From: Clostridia bacterium
GTDB lineage: Bacteria > Bacillota > Clostridia > HGM11514
Reading direction: 5' to 3'
Length of the DNA stretch: 5,790 nt
NCBI GenBank assembly: GCA_900757255.1
Contig: CAAENE010000193.1
Span: 1-5,790 of the forward strand
Part shown: positions 1 through 5,780 of the stretch, one piece after another
Position numbering within the stretch: position 1 is the first letter of the stretch
How the letters are laid out: each line of letters starts with the position of its first letter
The notes under the pieces: model-generated
Database searches by the model: none
What the model was told of the DNA's origin: nothing
Seen by the model: only the letters and a program-made list of their open reading frames with translations
Translations under genes and position numbers: made by a program

Positions 1-2070
1 GACTTCAAAACCAAGACTGGTAAAGAAGGTGTGCCAGAACGGCAGGTTTTCATAAAAGTTCAGTACAAGCGGAAGTCCGATTTTTCCTCGTTTGCCAGGC
101 TTTCCCGACATGGAGGTCAGTTTATCCAGCTTATAACGGTACAAATTAGGCAGATTTTTTGCGCCGGCTCCTTTGATGGGGCGTTCACAGCGGTTACCCA
201 TGATAAATTTTTTGCCGTTATCAAAGGTATTGATCGTCAGTGAGCATTGATTGGTACACAGCCCGCAGACTGCCATTTTAGAAGTATGAGAAAAGCTGTT
301 GAGTTTGTCCGGCGTTATGATACCGCTTGATTTGCCGTCCATGTTTTCACGCGCGTAAAGCGCCGCACCGAACGCACCCATCAGTCCGGAAATGCCTGGA
401 CGGGTCACTTGTTTACCAATGACGTTTTCAAAACTCTTTAAAACAGCATCGTTTAAAAAAGTACCTCCCTGTACGACGACATTATCTCCAAGCTCATCCG
501 CACTTCTTGCGCGAATAACCTTATAAAGAGCGTTTTTGACAACGCTGGTTGCAAGACCGGCTGAAATGTCGCCGACACTTGCTCCGTTTTTCTGTGCCTG
601 TTTGACAGAGGAATTCATAAATACCGTACAGCGCGTCCCAAGGTCTACCGGGCATTTGGCAAACAGCCCTAATTTCGCAAATTCTTCGATTTCATATCCA
701 AGGGAATGCGCAAAGGTTTCGATAAAGGAGCCGCATCCTGACGAGCAGGCTTCATTCAGCATTACACTGTCGATTGCACCGTCCTTTATCTGAAAACATT
801 TGATATCCTGGCCGCCGATATCAATAATAAAATCTACTTTCGGATTAAAATACCGTGCCGCCGTATAATGGGCTATCGTTTCGACAACTCCGATGTCGAT
901 ATCAAATGCGTTTTGAATCAATTCTTCTCCATATCCGGTAACTGCGCTTGCGGTTATGTTAACTCGGCTGCCGCACAGCTCATAAATTTTTTTCAGCTGT
1001 TCCAAAACTACATGAAGCGGGTTTCCGAGATTAGAGCAATAGTGACTGTACAAAATATTGTTATCCGGGTCAAGCAGCACCAGCTTGGTCGTTGTGCTTC
1101 CGGCGTCAATTCCTAAAGCCGCCGGGCCTTTGTAGGAGGTAATGTCCCTAACTGCGACATTAGACTGGTTATGCCGCTGTACAAAACGTTCATAATCCTG
1201 TTCGTCTGAAAACAGCGGAGAAAGGCCTTCCGGCTTTAATTCCGCTTCATTCAGCATTTCAAATTTTGTAAGAAGCTGGGTATAGTTATACGATTCTTCT
1301 AAATTTTCAGCATAAAACGCGCTCCCGAGCGCGACAAAATAAGGGGCAAGCTCTGGGAATACTGCCTGGTCCGGCGTGAGCTTCAATGTTTCAACAAATC
1401 TTTCCCTCAAGCCTTTTAAAAAGGCGAGGGGCCCTCCCAGAAACAGAACATTGCCGGAAATCGGACGCCCCTGCGCCAGGCCGACAATGGTCTGGTCGAC
1501 AACCGCCTGAAAAATACTTGCTGCTATGTTTTCTTTTTTTGCGCCCTGGTTGATCAGAGGCTGGATATCCGTCTTAGCGAATACTCCGCAGCGCGAAGCA
1601 ATGGGATAAATGTCCGTATGCTTTTGGCTGAGCTGGTCGAGTTCCTCAAGGGAAACGTTCAAAAGCGAAGCCATCTGGTCAATAAAGGCCCCTGTCCCGC
1701 CGGCACAGGTACTGTTCATACGCTGTTCCATGGCTCCCTGTAAAAAGATGATTTTTGCATCCTCTCCGCCAAGTTCTATCACAACGTCGGTTTTAGGATA
1801 AAGCCGTTTGACGCCGCCGGCTGTTGCAAATACTTCTTGTACAAAGCTGATACCGCTCATTTCAGCCGCACCAAGCCCTGCTGAACCCGTAATGGCTGCT
1901 TTGACCTGTTTTCCTTTTAATACCGGTTCAAGCTCCCTGATCTTGTCCAGTGCATATTCGCGCACCTTTGAAAAATGGCGCTGATAGCTTTTATATACGA
2001 TTGTATTTGTATCGTTCAAAACAACCGCTTTTAGTGTTGTTGATCCTACGTCAATCCCCAATTTATACAT
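1..2070 (-). CDS. Long-form 2-hydroxyacyl-CoA dehydratase activase (BcrA/BadF/HgdC family), N-terminal part, truncated by the window edge
   Basis: The visible 690 residues have two tandem actin-like ATPase domains of the BcrA/BcrD/HgdC type. Domain 1 (about 3-255) has the phosphate loop IDVGSTTLK at 6-14, ELGGEDAK at 99-106, and candidate cluster ligands C122 (in CAGGTG) and C161 (in SRCGVFAK). Domain 2 (about 318-580) repeats these: IDAGSTTTK at 321-329, DIGGQDIK at 417-424, C442 and C481. A cysteine group follows (C602, C605, C609, C628), then the start of the DUF2229-like region (NFYENLPFWHTFF near 671-683). In this family, activators use ATP hydrolysis and a [4Fe-4S] cluster to inject an electron into 2-hydroxyacyl-CoA dehydratases or benzoyl-CoA-type reductases in the cytoplasm. 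Long forms are usually about 1,400 residues, so roughly half is probably missing. The substrate is unknown; no dehydratase subunit gene is visible. The start at 2070 is favoured because family homology begins immediately and GGTGAT precedes it. An in-frame ATG at 2163 sits almost at the predicted transcription start and adds a non-family-like leader. Confidence 0.93.
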   Translation of the reverse strand, partial: MYKLGIDVGSTTLKAVVLNDTNTIVYKSYQRHFSKVREYALDKIRELEPVLKGKQVKAAITGSAGLGAAEMSGISFVQEVFATAGGVKRLYPKTDVVIELGGEDAKIIFLQGAMEQRMNSTCAGGTGAFIDQMASLLNVSLEELDQLSQKHTDIYPIASRCGVFAKTDIQPLINQGAKKENIAASIFQAVVDQTIVGLAQGRPISGNVLFLGGPLAFLKGLRERFVETLKLTPDQAVFPELAPYFVALGSAFYAENLEESYNYTQLLTKFEMLNEAELKPEGLSPLFSDEQDYERFVQRHNQSNVAVRDITSYKGPAALGIDAGSTTTKLVLLDPDNNILYSHYCSNLGNPLHVVLEQLKKIYELCGSRVNITASAVTGYGEELIQNAFDIDIGVVETIAHYTAARYFNPKVDFIIDIGGQDIKCFQIKDGAIDSVMLNEACSSGCGSFIETFAHSLGYEIEEFAKLGLFAKCPVDLGTRCTVFMNSSVKQAQKNGASVGDISAGLATSVVKNALYKVIRARSADELGDNVVVQGGTFLNDAVLKSFENVIGKQVTRPGISGLMGAFGAALYARENMDGKSSGIITPDKLNSFSHTSKMAVCGLCTNQCSLTINTFDNGKKFIMGNRCERPIKGAGAKNLPNLYRYKLDKLTSMSGKPGKRGKIGLPLVLNFYENLPFWHTFFTSLGFEV

Positions 2071-2073
2071 GTC

Positions 2074-2079
2074 ATCACC
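2074..2079 (-). promoter_or_regulatory. Ribosome binding site of the activase gene
   Basis: On the minus strand GGTGAT lies 3 bases before the ATG at 2070. It matches the 3' part of the AGGAGGTGAT Shine-Dalgarno consensus, so the pairing register is acceptable even though the GGAGG core is weak. It supports the start at 2070 over the in-frame ATG at 2163. Confidence 0.6.
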
Positions 2080-2170
2080 ACAGTCTGTATTTTTACTTAT
2101 ATATATTCGTTCTCGTTTTGTTTCATTCCCGCCTGTACGAAAAGCGGAAAAAGAAGGTCTCATTTTTTAT

Positions 2171-2199
2171 ATTATATTACATTTTTCGACATCCGTCAA
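2171..2199 (-). promoter_or_regulatory. SigA-type promoter of the activase gene
   Basis: On the minus strand, -35 TTGACG (2194-2199) and a consensus -10 TATAAT (2171-2176) are separated by exactly 17 bases. Transcription should start near 2164, leaving a 5' leader of about 95 bases before the ATG at 2070. It follows the terminator of the upstream regulator gene, so the activase is probably transcribed separately. Both elements lie within or beside a 9-bp inverted repeat. Confidence 0.8.
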
Positions 2200-2220
2200 T
2201 TCGTGTCTTGTATGTAATAT
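2174..2220. repeat. Inverted repeat flanking the activase promoter, candidate operator
   Basis: ATATTACAT (2174-2182) and its exact reverse complement ATGTAATAT (2212-2220) are 29 bases apart. The left arm overlaps the -10 box, and the -35 box lies at the centre of symmetry. A shorter GACA (2188-2191) / TGTC (2204-2207) pair is nested on almost the same axis, so each half reads as ATATTACAT, 4-5 bases, GACA. The position fits a dimeric regulator controlling the activase promoter. The bound protein is unknown, and the AT-rich context means chance is possible. Confidence 0.45.
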
Positions 2221-2237
2221 TTAACGTTTTGTGACAT

Positions 2238-2265
2238 AAAAAAAACGCTGATGAAATCATCAGCG
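2238..2265 (-). terminator. Rho-independent terminator of the AraC-family regulator gene
   Basis: CGCTGATGA (2246-2254) and TCATCAGCG (2257-2265) form a perfect 9-bp stem with a very small loop. On the minus strand it is followed by eight T (2238-2245). The regulator's TGA stop codon (2260-2262) lies inside the stem, so the last codons form part of the hairpin. It separates the regulator from the activase. Confidence 0.88.
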
Positions 2266-3180
2266 AAAACTCTGCCGGTATTCCTTTGGAGACAGGCCTG
2301 TCGTTTTTTTGAAGATATATGCAAAGTAGGAGGGAGAATTGTACCCAACGATTTCGGAAATGGACGATACCGTCTGGCCGGTATAGGCTAAGTACTTTTT
2401 GGATATGGAGATGCGGGTATTATTGATATAATCAACCACGCTCTGATTCATTTTTTTCATAAACAGACTGCTTAAATAGTTTGGATTGCAGAAGCTGTTT
2501 GCGGCAAGAGTTTTTAAAGAGAGGTTTTTATCAATGTTGTCCTGAATAAACGATATGGTATCGTCCACGATAGAGTTCTCTTTGTATTGATGAAGCAGCT
2601 GGATGTTTTTGCTGTCAAAAGGCTTCAGGTTTTCTTTCAGGCAGGCGTAGGCTGTCAGTTCAGCTAATACACTGATATCTTTTGCCAGTTCCTCTGGATC
2701 AAATTGCCTCTCCTGTGTGATACTGAAAAACCTGCTTTTACACTTTTCATAGTCCAACCCATAATATTCCGCCGAATTTTTCAGGCGGCCGAGAGAAGAA
2801 TCAAGATCTGAGGAAAACATACCGATACAAAATATACCGAGAAACTCGTCCTTTGCAAGAATCGGAAAGACAAATTCTTCAATTCCAAATGGGCACATAC
2901 CATAAAATGGAGCCATTACGTTGCGGCATTTGCCGCATAGCTTCATTCTGTTTTCAACGCATGGGAAAAGTGAAGTGTTTTGTTTAATATATTTACAGAA
3001 ATAGTTTTCATGGCTGGTATAGGGGGCAAAAATATGTTCAAAATTCGGATTCATATTCCGCATACCGGCAACATCATAAAAGTTGATTCTGATCCGATAC
3101 TTTTGCTCCTGCATGCGAATAAACTCTTCCAGGATGTGGCAGGTATCATATGATTTTGTCATACTATCTTTAGATTTCAT
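2260..3180 (-). CDS. AraC-family transcriptional regulator with PocR-like cysteine-rich sensor domain
   Basis: A 306-residue DNA-binding regulator when started at the ATG at 3180. The N-terminal part (about 12-165) resembles the PocR ligand-binding domain: a helix and NFYDVAGM stretch near 33-40, then cysteines at 62, 74, 82, 85 and 96 and a PILAKDEFLGIFCIGMF strand pair. PocR-type domains sense small molecules, and the cysteines may bind a metal or respond to redox; that is inference. The C-terminal 98 residues (209-306) are a typical AraC double helix-turn-helix, with LSLKTLAANSFCNPNYLSSLF in the first half and VSSISEIVGYNSPSYFAYIFKK, then GLSPKEYR, in the second. The reading frame stays open to an ATG at 3279, but a strong Shine-Dalgarno and a good promoter inside that extension favour 3180. 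It is divergent from the FAD oxidoreductase and probably regulates it. The ligand is unknown. Confidence 0.9.
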   Translation of the reverse strand: MKSKDSMTKSYDTCHILEEFIRMQEQKYRIRINFYDVAGMRNMNPNFEHIFAPYTSHENYFCKYIKQNTSLFPCVENRMKLCGKCRNVMAPFYGMCPFGIEEFVFPILAKDEFLGIFCIGMFSSDLDSSLGRLKNSAEYYGLDYEKCKSRFFSITQERQFDPEELAKDISVLAELTAYACLKENLKPFDSKNIQLLHQYKENSIVDDTISFIQDNIDKNLSLKTLAANSFCNPNYLSSLFMKKMNQSVVDYINNTRISISKKYLAYTGQTVSSISEIVGYNSPSYFAYIFKKTTGLSPKEYRQSFR

Positions 3181-3187
3181 GACGCAG

Positions 3188-3193
3188 CCCTCC
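3188..3193 (-). promoter_or_regulatory. Ribosome binding site that fixes the regulator start
   Basis: On the minus strand GGAGGG lies 7 bases before the ATG at 3180, an ideal Shine-Dalgarno placement. It is the main reason for preferring 3180 over the in-frame ATG at 3279. Confidence 0.82.
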
Positions 3194-3208
3194 GGCACCT
3201 TTTTGTTC

Positions 3209-3237
3209 AGTATACAATACTTTTGCCAAAATTGCAA
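3209..3237 (-). promoter_or_regulatory. SigA-type promoter of the AraC-family regulator
   Basis: On the minus strand, -35 TTGCAA (3232-3237) and -10 TATACT (3209-3214) are 17 bases apart. The predicted transcription start is near 3202, just upstream of the GGAGGG ribosome site. It lies within the longer open frame that reaches 3279, arguing that the extra 33 codons are not translated. Confidence 0.68.
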
Positions 3238-3254
3238 TTCCTCCGATGGTAAAG

Positions 3255-3277
3255 GAATTCTTATAGTTAAGAAATTC
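3255..3277. repeat. Imperfect inverted repeat in the divergent regulatory region
   Basis: GAATTCTT (3255-3262) and AAGAAATTC (3269-3277) are inverted copies differing by one inserted base, with a 6-base spacer. They lie between the regulator promoter and the oxidoreductase promoter, upstream of both, where an operator could act. AT-rich sequence makes a chance match plausible. Confidence 0.25.
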
Positions 3278-3302
3278 ATATTTTATCTGTGGATATTGAT
3301 AG

Positions 3303-3337
3303 AAATACGATAGCTGTTGTGCTATGATAAAATACGA
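3303..3337. repeat. Direct repeat AAATACGA flanking the oxidoreductase -10 element
   Basis: AAATACGA occurs at 3303-3310 and again at 3330-3337, 27 bases start to start. AraC-family proteins commonly bind direct repeats, so this is a candidate site for the divergent regulator. The second copy lies downstream of the -10 box, which would suit repression better than activation. Function is inferred from position only. Confidence 0.3.
3320..3328 (+). promoter_or_regulatory. Extended -10 promoter of the FAD oxidoreductase gene
   Basis: TGC followed by TATGAT (3323-3328) is an extended -10 element 23 bases before the ATG. The nearest -35-like TTGATA (3296-3301) is 21 bases away, too far for good contact, so the promoter probably depends on an activator. 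A 5-bp inverted repeat ATAGC (3310-3314) / GCTAT (3321-3325) overlaps it, and a direct repeat AAATACGA flanks it. Confidence 0.5.
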
Positions 3338-3351
3338 AAGGCGGCGGTATC

Positions 3352-4734
3352 ATGCAGGAATATGTAATCAAAGAAAAAAGAATTTTTCTCAATGAAGAAT
3401 ATGACGTTATTGTAGTCGGCGGCGGGACGGCAGGTGTAACAGCAGCAGCTGCGGCTGCCCGGGAAGGAGCGAAAACCCTTGTAATAGAAGGAACCGGAAC
3501 ACTGGGCGGAATGAGTACGGCCGGTCTGGTTCCCGGATGGAGTCCCTTTAATGACGGCGAAAAATTTATTTATAGCGGGCTTGCAACTGAAATATTCTTG
3601 GAAAACAGCAAGAATATCAAACATCTAAGCGAGGAGCAGAAAAGGGGTACGTGGGCTCCGGTTGAACCTGAAAAATTGAAAATCACCTATGACGAGCTGA
3701 TGCAAAAATTTGGAGCAGACGTATTGTTTAACACGTATCTTTCGTCAGTTGAAATGAACGGAAGTACGGTCGATACGATCCTTGTAACAAACAAGGCCGG
3801 ACTGACTGCTTATCGGGCAAAGGTGTATGTGGACTGTACCGGCGACGGGGATTTGTGCGTTTGGGCAGGAGCACAGTATGAATATGGGGACCCGCAGACG
3901 GGCGAAACACAGCCGCTGACCCATTGTTTCCTGGTTTCTAATATTGACAGCTATGCACTGGCAACAGGACCGATGTTTCATGGAAAATATCAGGAGTCAC
4001 CCTGCTGGAAAATCGTCAATTCCGGAAAGTACAGCGATATCATTCCGGATTCCCATCTGTGTATCAAACGGGAATGCGACGGTGCGATTTCCTGCAATGC
4101 CGGTCACATTTACGATACTGATGTAACAGATCCAAAGAGCCTGTCGAAAGCTTATGTCACAGGACGCAGGCTTGCCAGCGCTTTGCGGGACGCTCTTGCG
4201 GAATTTCATCCAAAAGCGTTTATCAATTCACGGGTAACCTCCACTGCACAGCTGATGGGCATTCGTGAATCGCGCAGGATTATCGGGGATTATGTCCTTA
4301 CGGTGGACGATTATTTTAAACGAAAAACCTTTCCAGATGAAATCTGCCGGAATAGCTATTGGATAGACCTGCATCCGCCGAAGGAAGTTGCGCAGAGCAA
4401 TAAATGCAGTGCCGATGCCAACGCCTATGAGCGGGAACAAAATAATTATAAAAATTATGAGAAATACAAAGACGGTGAGAGCCATGGTATTCCGTACCGC
4501 TGTTTGACGCCCAAGGGGCTGCGGAATGTCTTGGTTGCAGGACGCTGTATTTCAACAGAACGGACGGTACAGGCCAGCACCCGGATTATGCCCGCCTGTT
4601 ACAGCACCGGCGAAGCGGCCGGGATTGGCGCTGCTCTGGCAGCAAAAAGAGCGGACGCTGATGTTCATAAAATCGATGTACAGCAATTGCGGGAATCCTA
4701 TCTAAAATATGGCGGATACCTGCCGAAACAATAA
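3352..4734 (+). CDS. FAD-dependent oxidoreductase (FAD_oxidored/PF12831-like flavoprotein), substrate unknown
   Basis: A 460-residue flavoprotein. Near the N-terminus is a Rossmann dinucleotide-binding fold: YDVIVVGGGTAGVTAA at 17-32 with the GxGxxG-type glycines at 23, 25 and 28, and E46 (in VIEG) placed to bind the ribose. LGGMSTAG follows (51-58), as in this family. CTGDGD at 162-167 and the C-terminal FAD-contact segment, NVLVAGRCIS (392-401) then IMPACYSTGEAAG (412-424), complete the signature. It has no signal peptide or membrane segment, so it is probably cytoplasmic and soluble. The start is supported by AAAGG at 3337-3341, 10 bases upstream. It is monocistronic, ending at a strong terminator, and is divergent from the PocR/AraC regulator, which suggests induction by a particular substrate. 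The family covers many poorly characterised oxidoreductases and dehydrogenases; the substrate cannot be read from the sequence. Confidence 0.9.
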   Translation: MQEYVIKEKRIFLNEEYDVIVVGGGTAGVTAAAAAAREGAKTLVIEGTGTLGGMSTAGLVPGWSPFNDGEKFIYSGLATEIFLENSKNIKHLSEEQKRGTWAPVEPEKLKITYDELMQKFGADVLFNTYLSSVEMNGSTVDTILVTNKAGLTAYRAKVYVDCTGDGDLCVWAGAQYEYGDPQTGETQPLTHCFLVSNIDSYALATGPMFHGKYQESPCWKIVNSGKYSDIIPDSHLCIKRECDGAISCNAGHIYDTDVTDPKSLSKAYVTGRRLASALRDALAEFHPKAFINSRVTSTAQLMGIRESRRIIGDYVLTVDDYFKRKTFPDEICRNSYWIDLHPPKEVAQSNKCSADANAYEREQNNYKNYEKYKDGESHGIPYRCLTPKGLRNVLVAGRCISTERTVQASTRIMPACYSTGEAAGIGAALAAKRADADVHKIDVQQLRESYLKYGGYLPKQ

Positions 4735-4737
4735 ATG

Positions 4738-4767
4738 AAAAACCAGCGTATGATACGCTGGTTTTTT
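4738..4767. terminator. Bidirectional rho-independent terminator between convergent genes
   Basis: CCAGCGTAT (4743-4751) and ATACGCTGG (4753-4761) form a perfect 9-bp stem around a single central G (a real loop would open one or two pairs). It is flanked by five A on the left (4738-4742) and six T on the right (4762-4767). It therefore ends transcription of the FAD oxidoreductase on the plus strand and of the metallophosphoesterase on the minus strand. The stop codon of the latter (4766-4768) overlaps the T run. Confidence 0.92.
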
Positions 4768-5605
4768 AATTGATTGTCAAAGAAACGATATCAGGCCGGT
4801 TAAACAGCCTCTGTGGAAATGAACTGTTACCAAGCCCGCGGCTGACAAGCAATTTAGGCGAATCTCCGTAAAAGCCGGAATAGTATTTTGGCAGCACACC
4901 CTGGCCGGGCGCATACAAACCGCCGATAAATGGTAATATGAACTGTCCGCCGTGCGCGTGTCCGGCAAACATCAGGTCATATTGGAATTGATTATAAGAG
5001 GTTTCACCGATTAATGCGAAATTCTGCGGGTAGTGGGATAGTACTAATTTTAACCCCTCGGTTTTTTCAAGCTGATGAAACAAACAGCTGTAATCACGGT
5101 ACCGGTACAACCCCTTAGACTGCAGCTTATAATCGTCAAGCGATCCCTGATCCTCGTCCAGTCCCAGCAGATTTATCGTTGTTCCTTTTACCCTGTACTG
5201 TACGATTTCGTCACACAGGACTGTTACACCAGCGTCTGACAGCATTTTCTTCATACCATCCAAATCCTGGTATCTGTGTTCATGATTCCCGAAAACATAG
5301 AATACCGGAATCTTTTTGCATAGATCCTGCAGGATTTTTAAGGAGGGTTCGAGGTCTGTTTCATCACCGACGATGAAATCACCGGTAAAAACGATGAAAT
5401 CAGGATTTTGTTCCATGACGCATCTTTTTAATTTAATATTGTCTTTTCCGAATTTTTTCGCATGAAGGTCGGAAAGATGTACGATTCGTATCGGCTTCTT
5501 TAAGCCTTTTTCCAGCTGGTATTGCGTTACCTTCAGGGCATTGTTTTCAAACCAGCAAAACCAGACAATAAAACTCAGTAAGATGCATCCGATTATATAA
5601 ATCAT
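4766..5605 (-). CDS. Membrane-anchored calcineurin-like metallophosphoesterase (YkuE/YaeI-like)
   Basis: A 279-residue phosphoesterase with the full dimetal motif set in order: HLSDLH (43-48; D46, H48), TGDF (74-77; D76), GNHEH (106-110; N107, H108), LSHYP (189-193; H191) and AGHAHGGQ (214-221; H216, H218). These residues bind two metal ions that hydrolyse phosphoester or pyrophosphate bonds. GHAHGGQ followed by a GLYAPGQG segment is typical of the YkuE/YaeI subgroup, some members of which act on lipid-linked or nucleotide substrates; the substrate here is unknown. Residues 2-19 form one hydrophobic segment without a twin-arginine motif or clear signal-peptidase site, so it is probably a membrane anchor. 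Positive charges follow it (K25, K33, K36, K37), leaving open which side of the membrane the catalytic domain is on. The start has AAAGGCAGG upstream and a well-placed promoter. It is convergent with the oxidoreductase and appears to be a single-gene unit. Confidence 0.93.
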   Translation of the reverse strand: MIYIIGCILLSFIVWFCWFENNALKVTQYQLEKGLKKPIRIVHLSDLHAKKFGKDNIKLKRCVMEQNPDFIVFTGDFIVGDETDLEPSLKILQDLCKKIPVFYVFGNHEHRYQDLDGMKKMLSDAGVTVLCDEIVQYRVKGTTINLLGLDEDQGSLDDYKLQSKGLYRYRDYSCLFHQLEKTEGLKLVLSHYPQNFALIGETSYNQFQYDLMFAGHAHGGQFILPFIGGLYAPGQGVLPKYYSGFYGDSPKLLVSRGLGNSSFPQRLFNRPDIVSLTIN

Positions 5606-5632
5606 AGATTACCTGCCTTTTTCTTTTGGTAT

Positions 5633-5661
5633 AGTATATCATAGACTGTTGTAGTATGCAA
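5633..5661 (-). promoter_or_regulatory. SigA-type promoter of the metallophosphoesterase gene
   Basis: On the minus strand, -35 TTGCAT (5656-5661) and -10 TATACT (5633-5638) are 17 bases apart, and TGA directly before the -10 makes it an extended -10. The predicted start near 5626 leaves a short leader of about 20 bases with an AAAGGCAGG ribosome site before the ATG at 5605. Confidence 0.75.
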
Positions 5662-5696
5662 TGACAGAAAATGCTGGAAAAACAGTTACACATATG

Positions 5697-5725
5697 GTAT
5701 AATAACCACTGCGTGGTTATTATAC
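5697..5725. repeat. Perfect 13-bp hairpin overlapping a TATAAT box
   Basis: GTATAATAACCAC (5697-5709) and GTGGTTATTATAC (5713-5725) pair perfectly around a TGC loop. There is no T run on either strand, so it is not a classical terminator. The left arm contains TATAAT (5698-5703) preceded by TGG, an extended -10 reading rightward, with only a poor -35 (TGGAAA at 5675-5680). It may be an operator over a rightward promoter or part of the enclosing repeat. Confidence 0.5.
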
Positions 5726-5735
5726 TTGAATGACT

Positions 5736-5780
5736 GCCCTCGCAATCAAGAAAACAAAGTTTTCTTTTTGCGTATCGGGC
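5736..5780. repeat. Interrupted hairpin near the right edge
   Basis: Three stacked stems share one axis: GCCC (5736-5739) with GGGC (5777-5780), CGCAA (5741-5745) with TTGCG (5768-5772), and AAGAAAAC (5748-5755) with GTTTTCTT (5759-5766) around an AAA loop. Short bulges separate them. The 17 pairs in a 45-base stretch exceed ordinary intergenic sequence and suggest a folded RNA or repeat element. Confidence 0.45.

Noticed and set aside
536..1116. Plus-strand open frames inside the activase region
   Set aside because: They are antisense to the intact, motif-rich second activase domain and lack credible ribosome sites.
2071..2163. In-frame extension of the activase to an ATG at 2163 (31 more residues)
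   Set aside because: The predicted transcription start is near 2164, which would make the message leaderless. The family's conserved N-terminus begins directly at the ATG at 2070, which has a ribosome site.
1950..2234. Plus-strand open frame of 94 codons
   Set aside because: It runs antisense through the start of the activase and across its promoter. The protein is a low-complexity product of AT-rich sequence with no family resemblance.
3181..3279. In-frame extension of the regulator to an ATG at 3279 (33 more residues)
   Set aside because: A strong GGAGGG site 7 bases before the ATG at 3180 and a 17-bp-spaced promoter both lie within the extension. The extra residues show no resemblance to the PocR-like domain.
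3322..3624. Minus-strand open frame of 100 codons
   Set aside because: It is antisense to the conserved Rossmann region of the FAD oxidoreductase, has a composition unlike a real protein and covers the promoter; treated as a shadow.
5697..5725. Hairpin as a rho-independent terminator
   Set aside because: The stem is perfect but no T run follows on either strand, so classical termination is not supported.
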